NCBI GenBank assembly: GCA_026913215.1
Contig: JAPTYK010000001.1
Location: forward strand, 5,704,001-5,768,000
Reading direction: 5' to 3'
Source of the DNA: Streptomyces diastatochromogenes
GTDB taxonomy: Bacteria; Actinomycetota; Actinomycetes; Streptomycetales; Streptomycetaceae
DNA length: 64,000 nucleotides
Position 1 is the stretch's first letter. Every line of letters starts with the position of its first letter. Shown here in pieces: positions 47,363-57,576 of the stretch. Under the pieces are notes generated by a model that ran no database searches, had not been told where the DNA came from, and saw nothing but the letters and a program-made list of their open reading frames with translations. The position numbers and the translations under genes are program-made.

Positions 47363-49541
47363 TCACCCCTGGACGGCGAGCACCAGGGGGAACACTCCTT
47401 CCGCTCCGGCGCGCCGCAGCAGCCGCGCAGCCACCGCCAACGTCCAGCCGGTGTCGGAGGAGTCGTCCACGAGGAGAACCGGCCCGTCGGCGTCCGCCAG
47501 CCGACCGGCCAGGTCCGGAGGGACCGTCAGAGTCCGCTGCAGACCGACGACCCGCTGGGCGCTGTTGGTCCGCGAGAGCCGGAGCTCCTCCGCCTCCGGC
47601 GCGTACTCCACCACGCCGAGGAAAGGCATCCTGCCGATCTCGGCGATCCGCTGTCCGAGCGAGCCCACCAGACGCGGCTTGCGGTGGGAGGCGACCGTGA
47701 CCACTCCGGCGGGGCGGCGCGGCGCGTCCGGAGCGCCGGAGGCCCACCCCCGGGCCCTTGGCCCAGTCGGCCAGCACGTGCACCACCGCCTGCACCACAT
47801 CGTCCGGCACGGGCCCGTCCAGGGTGCCGTCGGCAAGCAGCGGACGCAGCCGATTGCCCCAGCCGATGTCCGAGAGCCGCCCCAGGGCCCGGCCGCCGAA
47901 CGCCTGCTCCCCGGGCGGAATACGGCCCTTCAGATCGACCCCGACCGCGGCGAGCCCGGTGGGCCACATCTTCCGGGGCTCGACCTCCACGCCGGGCCGC
48001 CCGAGCTCGCCCTTGGCCGCGTCCAGCGCCGCCACCGACACCTTCGGGTCGAAACGGCTGCCCGCGCAGTTGTCGCAGCGACCGCACGGAGCGGCCTCCT
48101 CGTCGTCCAACTGGCGCCGCAGGAACTCCATGCGACACCCGGTCGCCGCCGCGTAGTCACGCATCGCCTGCTGCTCGGCCGACCGCTGCCGCGCCACCCA
48201 CGCGTACCGCTCGGTGTCGTACACCCAGGGCTGACCGGTGCTCTCCCAGCCGCCCTTGACCCGGTGCACCGCGCCGTCCACGTCCAGGACCTTGAGCATG
48301 GTCTCCAGCCGGGTCCTGCGCAGTTCGACCAACGGCTCCAGGGCGGGCAGGGACAGGGCCGGCCCGCCTGCGCGAGCACGTCGAGCGTGCGGCGCACCTG
48401 CTCCTCCGGCGGGAAGGCCACCGAGGCGAAGTAGCGCCAGATCGCCTCGTCCTCCTGCCCCGGCAGGAGCAGCACCTCCGCGTGCTCCACCCTCGCCCTG
48501 CCCGGCCGACCTGCTGGTAGTACGCGATGGGGAGGAGGGCGACCCGAGATGCACCACGAAGCCCAGGTCCGGCTTGTCGAAGCCCATGCCGAGCGCCGAA
48601 GTCGCCACGAGCGCCTTGACGCGGTTGGCCTGGAGGTCGTCCTCCGCCTGCTGCCGATCGGCGTTCTCCGTCCGGCCGGTGTAGGAGGACACAGTGTGCC
48701 CGCACTGGCGCAGATAGGCGGTGACCTCGTCGGCCGCGGCGACCGTCAGCGTGTAGATGATCCCGGAGCCGGGGAGCTCGCCGAGGTGGTCTGCGAGCCA
48801 GGCCAGCCGGTGCGCGGCGTCCGGCAGTCTGATCACGCCCAGACTCAGGCTCTCCCGGTCGAGGGGCCCCCGCAGCACGAGGGCGTCCGTGCCCGCCCCC
48901 GTGCCGAGCTGCTCGGCCACGTCGGCCGTCACCCGTGCGTTCGCCGTCGCCGTGGTGGCCAGCACCGGAACGCCGGAGGGCAGGTCGGCCAGCATCGTCC
49001 GCAGCCGGCGGTAGTCGGGCCGGAAGTCGTGGCCCCAGTCCGAGATGCAGTGCGCCTCGTCGACCACGAGCAGCCCGGTGGCGGCGGCCAGCCGTGGCAG
49101 TACCTGGTCACGGAAGTCGGGATTGTTGAGCCGCTCCGGACTCACCAGGAGCACGTCAACCTCGCCGGCGGCCACCTCCTCCTGGACCGTCTCCCACTCC
49201 TCGGTGTTCGAGGAGTTGATCGTCCGGGCGCGGATACCCGCCCGGGCCGCCGCCTCCACCTGGTTGCGCATCAGCGCGAGCAGCGGGGAGACGATCACCG
49301 TCGGGCCGCTGCCGCGCTCGCGGAGCAGCGAGGTCGCCACGAAGTACACGGCCGACTTGCCCCAGCCGGTCCGCTGCACCACCAGGGCCCGGCGTCGATC
49401 GGCGACCAGGGCCTCGATGGCCCGCCACTGGTCCTCGCGCAGTCTGGCCCGGCCGGTCGGGTCGGAGACGAGACGGGCGAGCACGGCGTCGGCGGCGGCT
49501 CGGAGGGCGGCGCGGTCTTCCAGCGGGGCTGCTTGGGTCAT
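47363..49541 (-). CDS. recQ: RecQ-family DNA helicase with C-terminal phosphoribosyltransferase-like domain
   Basis: About 727 residues across breaks near 48540, 48500, 48370 and 47745. Helicase motifs: Walker A QRTGWGKSAVYF, DEAH box VVDEAHCISDWGHDFRPDYR, LATTATANARV, and motif VI YYQQVGRAGRG. A RecQ zinc-binding region is present (CRMEFLRRQL ... CGRCDNC). The last 150 residues form a type I PRTase-like domain with the PRPP loop VLLVDDSSDTGWTLAVAARLL. This fused layout is common in actinobacterial RecQ paralogues. It probably acts in recombination or repair; the role of the PRTase tail is unknown. Confidence 0.85.
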
Positions 49542-49589
49542 GCCCCATGCAACCCGATGCCTCGGACATCGCGCGAATGAGACGGCGAA

Positions 49590-49643
49590 CCTGTGGATAA
49601 CTCACCTGGGCGGCGAATGCCCCGTTCCGGAGTTATCCACAGG
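49590..49643. promoter_or_regulatory. Inverted pair of DnaA-box sequences between recQ and the DUF4192 gene
   Basis: TGTGGATAA (49592-49600) and TTATCCACA (49633-49641) are exact copies of the consensus DnaA box in opposite orientation. Each is embedded in a longer perfect inverted repeat, CCTGTGGATAACT and AGTTATCCACAGG (13 bp, 28 bp apart), in the 140-bp gap between divergent genes. They could bind DnaA to regulate one or both genes or to titrate the protein. Confidence 0.6.
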
Positions 49644-49681
49644 GGTTTCGGATTTCGGAAGATCGCGAGACCGTCCTGACC

Positions 49682-51163
49682 ATGAACGCGAATCACCACG
49701 AAACCAGTGCACCCTCCCGTCCCCAGATCACCCTGCGAGGCCCGGCCGAGCTGGCCGACGCCCTGCCGTTCGTGCTGGGCTTCCACCCCACCGACTCCGT
49801 CGTCCTGGTCGCCCTCCACGGCGAGCGCGGCCGCTTCGGCGGCCGGGTCAGGCTCGGAATCCCGAGCTCGCCCCAGGAGTGGCCGTCCACGGCCGATCAC
49901 CTCGCCGAGTGCCTCGTGGAGGGCGGGGCCCGATCCGGCGCACGGCCGGACGGCATCGTCGTCTTCCTGTGCCAGGACCCCGCGCCCGGCGAGACGGGCC
50001 GCAGGGTCATGGAGCGGCTGAAGCCCTTCGCGCAGCGACTCAGGACCGCCTGCGGCGCCCTCGACATCCCCGTCTACGAAGCCCTCTGCATCACCGACGG
50101 GCTGTACTTCTCGTACTGCTGCCCCGACCAGCGCTGCTGTCCGCCGGACGGCACCCCGCTCGCGCTCAGCGGCACCTCGGTGATGGCGGCGACCGCGGCG
50201 TACGCCGGAGTGCAGGTCCGGGGCTCCCTGCGGGACATGCAGGCCCGGCTGAAGCCGCGCGGCGGCCCCGGGGACGAGGCGCAGCGGGCCGCCCTCGACG
50301 CGGCGGCGGCCTCGATCGTCCCCGGATCCTCGAAGGCGCCGAAGGGCAGGGGCGGGAGGAGGTGCGCGGGGCGACGCTGCGTCTCGCCCGCGAGATCCTT
50401 CGCCGGTTCGTCGACCCGAAGAGCCCGAAGGTCCCTCTGAGCACGATGAGTTCGGGGAACTCGGGGAACTCGGGCAGTCGCGAGGGCCGGGCCGGCGCGG
50501 CGGGCGCGCTGAGCACGGCGAGTCCGGTGCGGCCGGCCGTACCAGGACTGCGGACCGGTGCCGCGACCGCGGACGACGCGGCCGACGACGCCCTGATCAC
50601 GACCGACGAGGCGGCCGCTCTGGTCCTCGGCCTGCAGGACAGGGTCACCCGGGACCGCGTCGCCGAGTGGATGGAGGGCTGGGAGGGACCGCCGCCCTAC
50701 GGCTCTGGCGCGTCCTGGCCCGGCGCTGCGTCACGCCCTACCAGGAGCACGCCGCCGCACCCTCACCCTCGCGGGCTGGACGGCCTGGTCCTTGGGTGAC
50801 GAGCCGACCGCAAGGGTCGCCCTCGGACTCGCACTCGAAGCCGACCCCGAGTACGTGTTCGCCCGGCTGCTGCACCAGGCGTGCAACGAAGGTCTCGACC
50901 CCGAGTCGCTCCGCTCCTGCCTGAGGAGCGAGCGGGACGCACGGGCGGCCTCGGAGCAGGAGGCGCTCTCCCTCCCGCCGGGTCCGGATGCGGGCCACCC
51001 GCAGGCCGGGCGCCACACAGGCCCTCCGGAAGCCGGGACGGCAGGCCGGTGGGAGCGAGCGCCGGGCGACCGCCGGAGTCCGCCCCGGCGGGCCCGCCAC
51101 CACGAGGCCGGGAGGCGGCACTCCCGGCACGGCGGGCACCGCGGTTCCAGGAGCGACCGATGA
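49682..51163 (+). CDS. DUF4192-family protein
   Basis: About 495 residues with breaks near 50330, 50690 and 50760. The N-terminal DUF4192 domain begins ITLRGPAELADALPFVLGFHPTDSVVLVAL. A Cys-rich stretch YFSYCCPDQRCCPPDGTPL follows. The later part has tetratricopeptide-like alanine-rich helices (ARVALGLALEADPEYVFARLLHQAC), a DUF4192 trait, and a disordered, basic tail. The function is unknown. Its TGA overlaps the ATG of the next gene. It is divergent from recQ. Confidence 0.75.
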
Positions 51164-53357
51164 CGACCGTGACCCGGCCGCCCGCAAGCGCGTTCAGCTC
51201 TCTGGCGGAGTCGTACGAACCGTCCCGCCGACACCCTGCCGGCCGCCCGGTTCGCACAGAGAGCACCCCGTACCCGCCATGGCTCCCAGCCCCGTCCCGG
51301 CCCCCGGCCGCCCCGCCGGACCCCCGGGCACCCAGTCGTCCGGCCACGCCTCCGGACACACGTCCGGCGCCGGCGTCGCCTTCCCTCGCGCGACGCGTCC
51401 CGCGGAACTTCCCTCGGTGCACGGTGCGCTCCTCTGCGTGGCCCTGCCCGCCCTCACCGTCTGCGCCGAGCACGGCCAGCTCACGGGAGAAGGACCCGAG
51501 GGGTGTACGACGCGGGAGGCGGCTCCTGTCCCGCTGCGTCCTGCGGGTGGCGGGGCGTGAACCCGTCGCGCTCCAGGGCCGCATGGCAGCCGCCGACCAG
51601 GCGGTCTTCCGCGGCGCCCTGCGCGTCCCCGGCGATGCCGGGCCCGACCCGGCACTCACCGTCGAACGCACGCGGAGCGCCGACGGAACCGAGCGGATCA
51701 CCCTGCACAGCGCCGCGCCCGGCCCTCCGGCTCCCCGTGGAAGTCGCTCTGGGCACGGATCTCGCGGACCTGGGCTCGGTGGCGTCCGGGAGAACCGGCC
51801 CCGACCTCACCGCGAGCGTCCACGGCACCGGACTGCGATGGACCGGCGGCGACGGCCGGTCCGTCACCGTCACGGCGGACCCGCCGCCCATGGACTCCCT
51901 GGCGGCGGCGGGAGTACTGCGCTGGGAAGCCGAGCTGGCGCCCGGAGCGGCGTTCACGCTCCGGCTGCGGGTACGCGGGAGTCGCCCGCCCGCCCCACCG
52001 CCTCCTCGGGTGCGGGCTCCGGGAGGCCCGGTGGCCACCTCCTCGCCGAGGCCCGCGCCGAGGGAGACGACCCGCGACCGGGGAACTGCTCCGCACCTCC
52101 GTCGAGGACCTGCGGGCCCTGCTCCAGCGCGACCCGGCCCACCCCGCGGACGTGTACTTCGCGGCCGGCGTCCCCTGGCGCTGCGGACCGGTCACCGCCG
52201 AGGCGCTCTGGGCGGCCCGCATGGCCCTGCCCCTCGGGACCAGGCTCGCCACCACCACCCTGCGGGCCCTCGGACGCACCCAACTCTCCGGCAACGGAAC
52301 CGAGTCAGGGCGCCTTCAGGGACCGCTCAGGGACGCGGGCCCGCACCTCCCGCCCCGCTGCACGGGCATCGAGGCCACCCTCGCCTTCCCCGTCGTGCTC
52401 GCCGAGGCCCGCCGCTGGGGCCTCCCGGCCGCTGACCTGGAGGAACTGCTTCCCGTGGCGGAGCGCTGCCTCGACTGGCTCCGGCGCACGGCCGGCCGCA
52501 CCGGGTTCGTGCCGGACCCGGGGCCGCCGGGCCCTGGCGGGCCGAGACCCAGGCACACGCCCACCGTGCGGCCCTGCTCGGTGCCGACCTCCTCGACGAG
52601 TGCGGACGGCCTGGGGAGACGCCCTGCGGGACGAGGCACGGGCTCTGCGCGAGCGGTTCCGGCGCGAGTTCTGGCTCGACGACCCGGCGGGGGCCGCCCC
52701 GCCGTCGCCCGCGCGCCCGACGGCCGGACCTGGTCCCAGCTGGGCGGCTGGGCCGCACACCTGCTCGACACCGGGCTGCTGGGTGGCGGCCGGTACGCAC
52801 CGGGTCTTCTGGGTCGGACGGAGGCCGAGCAGGTGGCCAGGCTGTTCGGCACCCCGGCGCTCGACACCGGCTGGGGACTGCGCAGCCTGGGAACCAAGGA
52901 GCCGGGCCACAACCCCTTCGGCCACCGGGCCGGCGCGGTCCGGGTGCACGAGACGGCGGTCGCCGTGGCCGGTCTCGCCGCCGCCGGTCACGAGAAGGAG
53001 GCCGCCTCCCTGCTGCGGGGGCTGCTCGACGCGGCGGAGGCCTTCACCCACCGGCTCCCCGAGATGTACGCGGGAGAGCAGCGGACGACGGGCGGGCGCC
53101 CGGTGCCCCACCCGGCGGCGTGCCGGCCGGCGGCCGTCGCGGCCGCCGGATCGGTCCACGCGCTGCTCGCCCTCGCCGGCATCAGGCCCGACGCGCCGGG
53201 CCGGTCCGTGTCGGTGCACCCGCTGGCCTCGGCCCCGCTCGGCGCGATCCGGCTGTCGGGGCTCGTGGTCGCCGGCGAACCCTTCGCCGTGCGGGTGGGC
53301 AGGCTGGGTCTCGGTATGGTCGAGGAGGCCGCAGAGGGCCTTCAGCTGGGGGTGTGA
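51160..53357 (+). CDS. Glycogen-debranching N-terminal-domain protein (amylo-alpha-1,6-glucosidase-like)
   Basis: About 735 residues with many breaks (about 51480-51500, 51720, 51985, 52085, 52520, 52615, 52690). The N-terminal beta-sandwich has the GDE_N pattern (LLSRCVLRVAGREPVALQG, VERTRSADGTERITLHS). The C-terminal six-hairpin half has DVYFAAGVPWRC, TGFVPDPGPP and GGWAAHLLDTGLLG. The usual GDE catalytic acids cannot be placed with certainty because of the breaks. ATG 51160 overlaps the DUF4192 stop, and GCGCTGCCC-rich coding is like its neighbours. Family members are common in actinobacteria and mostly uncharacterised. Confidence 0.7.
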
Positions 53358-53435
53358 CGAGATGCCGGGCACGGAGACGAGGGAAGCCTCGCGGCGAGGT
53401 GGGGAAGTCGGGGCCGATGCTTCCGCGAGGCGTGT

Positions 53436-53456
53436 TTATCGTCAGGAAGACGACTA
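53436..53456. promoter_or_regulatory. Candidate NrtR operator
   Basis: TTATCGTC-AGGAA-GACGACTA is an inverted repeat (7 of 8 positions allowing one mismatch) that starts 31 bp before the NrtR-type regulator. NrtR proteins of other bacteria bind similar imperfect palindromes in their own promoters, so autoregulation is likely. Confidence 0.55.
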
Positions 53457-53466
53457 TGATCGCGGC

Positions 53467-54236
53467 ATGCCTCCCTACGACCCCTCGGCCTTCCCTCCCT
53501 TCGCTGTGACCGTCGATCTGGTCGTGCTCACCGTGCGGCGCCATGCACTGTGCACCCTGGTCGTACGGCGAGGAGAGGAGCCGTACCAGGGGCGTTGGGC
53601 GCTGCCCGGCGGTTTCGTACAGGCCGAGGAGGACCTCGGCGCCGCTGCGGCGCGCGAGCTGGTCGAGGAGACCGGCCTCTGCGCCCACGACCCGGCCGCC
53701 CCGCCGCCCGTACCGAGCAACGGCGCGCACCTGGAGCAGCTGGCGACGTACGGCGCCCCGACCGCGACCCGCGCATGCGGGTGGTGAGCGTCGCGCACCT
53801 GGCGCTGGCGCCGGACCTTCCCGCCCCACGGGCCGGCGGCGACGCGAACAGTGCCCGCTGGGCCCCGGTCGAGGAGCTCCTCGGCAAGGACGAGACCTTC
53901 GCGGCCGAGGACGGCGGACCGGGGGCGCTCGCCTTCGACCACGCCCGGATCCTCGCCGACGGGGTGGAGCGCGCCCGCTCCAAGATCGAGTACTCCTCCC
54001 TGGCCACGGCCTTCTGCCCGCCGGAGTTCACGGTCGGAGAGCTGCGGCGCGTCTACGAGGCTGTCTGGGGCGTGTCCCTCGACCCGCGCAACTTCCACCG
54101 CAAGGTGACCGGCACGCCCGGCTTCCTGGTCCCGGCCGGAGGAACCACGACCCGTCAGGGAGGGCGTCCCGCCCAGCTCTTCCGGGCAGGTGGGGCCACT
54201 CTCCTCAACCCGCCGATGCTGCGCCCCGAGGTCTGA
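53467..54236 (+). CDS. NrtR-type Nudix transcriptional regulator
   Basis: About 257 residues with one lost C near 53758. The N-terminal Nudix domain has WALPGGFVQAEEDLGAAAARELVEETG, close to the Nudix box GX5EX7REUXEEXGU, where it reads ...RELVEETG. The C-terminal winged helix (FTVGELRRVYEAVWGVSLDPRNFHRKV) is characteristic of NrtR, the ADP-ribose-responsive repressor of NAD synthesis genes. No NAD genes lie next to it in the window, so its regulon is probably elsewhere plus itself. Confidence 0.82.
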
Positions 54237-54358
54237 GAGTCGTGCGCGTGCGGCACCCCTGAGCGCCAAACCTGCACTGAAAGTCCGAAATGTAGCGTTA
54301 TCTTGCTGCGGTAGCGCCGCCCTGCCGCGGAGCGGTGTCACCTACCGCGAGAGAAGCG

Positions 54359-56154
54359 ATGCTCCAGGCAATCGGACTGACCAGTACTTCCCGCCGCGAT
54401 CGCCCGCCCGCCGTGGACGATCTGACCTTCGAGGCCCGGCCGGGTACCGTGACCGCGCTCCTCGGGCCCCGGGGATCCGGCAAGACCACCGCTCTCCGGC
54501 TCATGCTCGAACTGGAGCCGGGCCGTGGGATCACCTACTTCCGGGGCAGGCCGCTGCACCGCATCGCCCACCCCCCTCGCGAGGTCGGCGTGCTCCTCGG
54601 CGATGTCCCCGGACACCCCTCCCGTACCCTCCGGGGGCAACTCCGGATGCTCTGCGCCGCCACCGGAGTTCCCGCCGCGCGGGCCGACGAACTGGTGCGG
54701 GCCGTGGGGCTCACCGGCCTGGAGCGCCGCCGGATCGGCACCCTGCCGATCGGCGCGGACCGTCGACTCGGGCTCGCCTCAGCCTTGTTGGGTGCCCCTC
54801 ACACTCTGCTCCTCGACGAGCCGGCCGCGGGTCTCTCCGTACCCGAGAGTGGTCGGCTGTACGAGTTGCTTCGCGCACACGCCGCCGAGGGGGGAACCGT
54901 GCTCTACACCACGGAGGACCCCAAGGACGCGGCCCGTAACGCCGACCGCGTCGTGACCCTGGACGGCGGCCGGCTCGTCGCGGACCAGGAGGCCGTCGAG
55001 TTCGCCCGTACCCGCTTGCGTCCCCGGGTCGTAGTCCGGACCCCGCACGCCGCCCGGCTGGCCGCGGCCGTGACCCAGGAGGCCAGGGCCGCCCGCCGTC
55101 CCGTCGAGGTGGTCGCCGAGGACGGCAACCGTCTGTCCGTCTACGGCAGCGACTGCGCGGCCGTCGGTGACACCGCCTTCCGGCACGGCGTCCCGATCCA
55201 CCGGCTCGCCGATGAGAGGGGAGGTGATGACGGGGTCGGCGCCTGGCGGACGGGGCGGGCCCCGGGGGTCGGGGACACCGCAAGGGCGGAGAGTCGTACC
55301 GCCGCGCCGGAGGGAGCCGGAGAGTCCTCCGGGGTCGAGGGGCGGGAGACCCCGGACGGACTGCGAGGTGCCGCTCGGAGGCCCCAGCGCTCGCCCTTGC
55401 GTCCGCTGCGGTACGAGATCCACCGGCTCCTGGGCGTCCCCTCCACCCCGCTCGTCGTGGCCGGCGTTCTGCTCGTCTCCATGACGCTCGCCCTGCTCCT
55501 CGGACGCGGCGGCCGGGCCGCGCTGCCCGCCGTCCTGGCGGCTGGCCGGTGATCTCCCCGCTGCCGCCCGCGGCGCTCGGCGCCGGGCTGCTCGGAGCCT
55601 TCTCCTTCGGTGAGGAGTACCGCTACCCGGCGCTCACCACGGGGCGCGGAGCCGTGCCCCGCAGACCGGGCCTGCTGCTCGCGAAGCTCGTCGTGGCCGC
55701 GGTCGTCGCCCTCGTGATCGGAGTGCTCGTCGCGACGGTCGATCTGGCGGCCCTGCGCTTCGTCCACGGAAGCGAGTTGATCCCCGTACCGAGGAACTGG
55801 CCGACCCTCTGCGCGAGTTGGCTCGGTCTGTGTGTCGGCTGCGCGTGGGCGGGGTGCTGGGCGCCGGGTGTTCCGAGCCGCCGCGCCGGAGTGGCGGCGG
55901 TGCTCGCGGTGCCGGTCGCCTTCGTGCCGCTGCTGCAGAAGGTGCTGACCGGGCCGTCGGTGCGGTCGGCGGCCGGACTTCCGGCGCGGCTGCGCGAGTT
56001 TGCAGGGCCGCAGTGGTCCCCGGCCGTGGACCGGTGGCTCGCGGGGGCGCTACGGGTGGTCGGTCAGCCCGCGGGGGTGGCGCTCTCGCTGACGTTGACC
56101 GGGCTGTTCTGCGCCTATGTGTTCACCGGCCTTCGCCGCAAGGCCCGTTGGTGA
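54359..56154 (+). CDS. ABC transporter, ATPase fused to a membrane domain
   Basis: About 599 residues when read across one break near 55545. The ATPase half has Walker A LLGPRGSGKTTALRLML, a weak signature (LPIGADRRLGLASALLG instead of LSGGQ) and Walker B TLLLDEPAAGLS. An Ala/Glu-rich linker leads to the membrane half, with hydrophobic segments PLVVAGVLLVSMTLALLLG, LLLAKLVVAAVVALVIGVLV and a last one at the C-terminus (VALSLTLTGLFCAYVFTG). ATG 54359 is preferred to GTG 54335. The substrate is unknown. If the break were real it would be two genes, an ATPase and a permease. Confidence 0.7.
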
Positions 56155-56225
56155 TCATTTGCGGACTCAAAGGTTCCGGATCCGCTTCAACTCCCTTGGA
56201 AACCGCCATATATGCCCGATTAATC

Positions 56226-56251
56226 GTCAATTGTGTAGGGGGTGCCGATCA
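56226..56251 (+). promoter_or_regulatory. Probable sigma-WhiG promoter of whiH
   Basis: A GTCA -35 region followed 14 bp later by GCCGATCA (56244-56251) resembles the WhiG consensus TAAA-N15-16-GCCGATAA. whiH of S. coelicolor is known to be transcribed by sigma-WhiG, and this element lies about 64 bp before the whiH start. Confidence 0.6.
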
Positions 56252-56314
56252 CCCTTTCGTGTGCTTTTCACCAAAGACCTCAAGGGTCACGGAGGCAACG
56301 CCGACAAAGGATGC

Positions 56315-57199
56315 GTGAGTACCCTTGCGCACACCATGATGACCGCCGCCCGCCCCGTCGACTCCGGCCTCGGCGCCCCGGGCGATCTCGACCGCTACCC
56401 TACGCGGAGGCGCCCGCCGCCGGCCGTGTGGGCCCGCCCTCCTGGGAGGGGTGGACACCGATCTGGGCCGCGTCGGCCGCCGGACCGCCGGCAACCGGGG
56501 CGCGGGCTGCACGGGCAGCTCGTCCAACAGCTCGGCCAGATGATCGTCTCCGGCGACCTCGGCGCAGACCGTCCGCTCGTTCCCGAGGAGATCGGCCAGC
56601 GGTTCGAGGTCTCGCGCACCGTCGTGCGCGAGTCGCTGCGCGTCCTGGAGGCGAAGGGGCTCGTCAGCGCCCGCCCGAACGTCGGCACCCGGGTCAGGCC
56701 CGTCAGCGACTGGAACCTCCTCGACCCCGACATCATCGAGTGGCGCGCCTTCGGCCCGCAGCGCGACGACCAGCGCCGCGAGCTCAACGAGCTGCGCTGG
56801 ACGATCGAGCCCCTCGCCGCCCGCCTCGCCGCCGGGCACGGCCGTGAGGACGTGCAGCAGCGCCTCGCCGACATGGTCGAGATCATGGGGCACGCGTTCG
56901 CCCAGGGCGATGGCATCACCTTCTCCCGCGCCGACACGGAGTTCCACTCGCTCCTCATCCAGCTCGCCGGGAACCGCATGCTGGAGCACCTCTCCGGCAT
57001 CGTCGCCGCCGCGCTCCAGGTCTCCGGCGGCCCCGCCACCGGCTGCGACCGGCCGAGCGAGGCCTGCCTGGCGCACCACGCCCGCATCGTGGACGCGCTC
57101 GCCGCCGGGGACGCCCACGGCGCCGAGAACGCCATGCGGCAGCTGCTCACGGTCCACCCCGAGGTGGAGCGCGTCGTCCCCGCCCCCCGCGAACACTGA
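56315..57199 (+). CDS. whiH: Sporulation regulator WhiH (GntR/FadR family)
   Basis: About 295 residues. The GntR winged helix is LVQQLGQMIVSGDLGADRPL ... VSRTVVRESLRVLEAKGLVSARPNVG, followed by an all-helical FadR C-terminal domain (ELNELRWTIEPLAARLAAG ... FHSLLIQLAGNRMLEHLSGI). Three single-base losses (near 56401, 56452 and 56505) add up to one codon, so the frame looks open but residues 29-67 are scrambled in the raw reading. The GTG start (MSTLAHTMMTAARP) and the position directly before hrdB match whiH of S. coelicolor, which acts in sporulation septation of aerial hyphae. Confidence 0.88.
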   Translation: MSTLAHTMMTAARPVDSGLGAPGDLDRYPTRRRPPPAVWARPPGRGGHRSGPRRPPDRRQPGRGLHGQLVQQLGQMIVSGDLGADRPLVPEEIGQRFEVSRTVVRESLRVLEAKGLVSARPNVGTRVRPVSDWNLLDPDIIEWRAFGPQRDDQRRELNELRWTIEPLAARLAAGHGREDVQQRLADMVEIMGHAFAQGDGITFSRADTEFHSLLIQLAGNRMLEHLSGIVAAALQVSGGPATGCDRPSEACLAHHARIVDALAAGDAHGAENAMRQLLTVHPEVERVVPAPREH

Positions 57200-57576
57200 C
57201 CCGCGGGCCGTGGCCGGGAGCGTGGAGGCGCACGCACCGCGTGCCGCCGGGGCCGAGCACCATGCGGGGGACCGGCAGGGTCTCCCCGGGTGATGCCCGG
57301 GTTCCGGCGGCGCGAATGTGCTGTGATCGACCACTCTGGCCGTTTCATCACAAATGAGGTGTGACTCGGGCCACGAAGATTGGGCGTAACACTCCTCCCG
57401 GCCGTGCGATGACCTAAGAGGTGATGGCCGAGGAAGGAATACAGCAGCCGATGGAGGCGCTGTGCAGTTCCCCGGTCCAGCCCGCGCCGTCGGCACATTC
57501 CCCGTCGACGGTCGTCGGCTCCAGCCCGATCCAGGGTGGGGCCGGAAGCCGTTTCCATCGTTCCGAGAGGTTGTTC
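57200..57576. other. Intergenic region with the hrdB promoter
   Basis: 377 bp between whiH and the accepted hrdB start. The hrdB frame is open upstream to 57421 (GTG GTG-ATG at 57421-57426), which could extend HrdB by 52 residues. I see no clear sigma-R type GGAAT-N18-GTT promoter. No other gene is visible. Confidence 0.55.

Noticed and set aside
49590..49643. A chromosomal replication origin
   Set aside because: Only two DnaA boxes, no AT-rich unwinding element, and dnaA/dnaN are not nearby; Streptomyces oriC lies between dnaA and dnaN and carries many boxes.
57421..57576. A separate small gene overlapping the start of hrdB
   Set aside because: It has no own stop and stays in frame with hrdB, so it would be an extension, not a gene.
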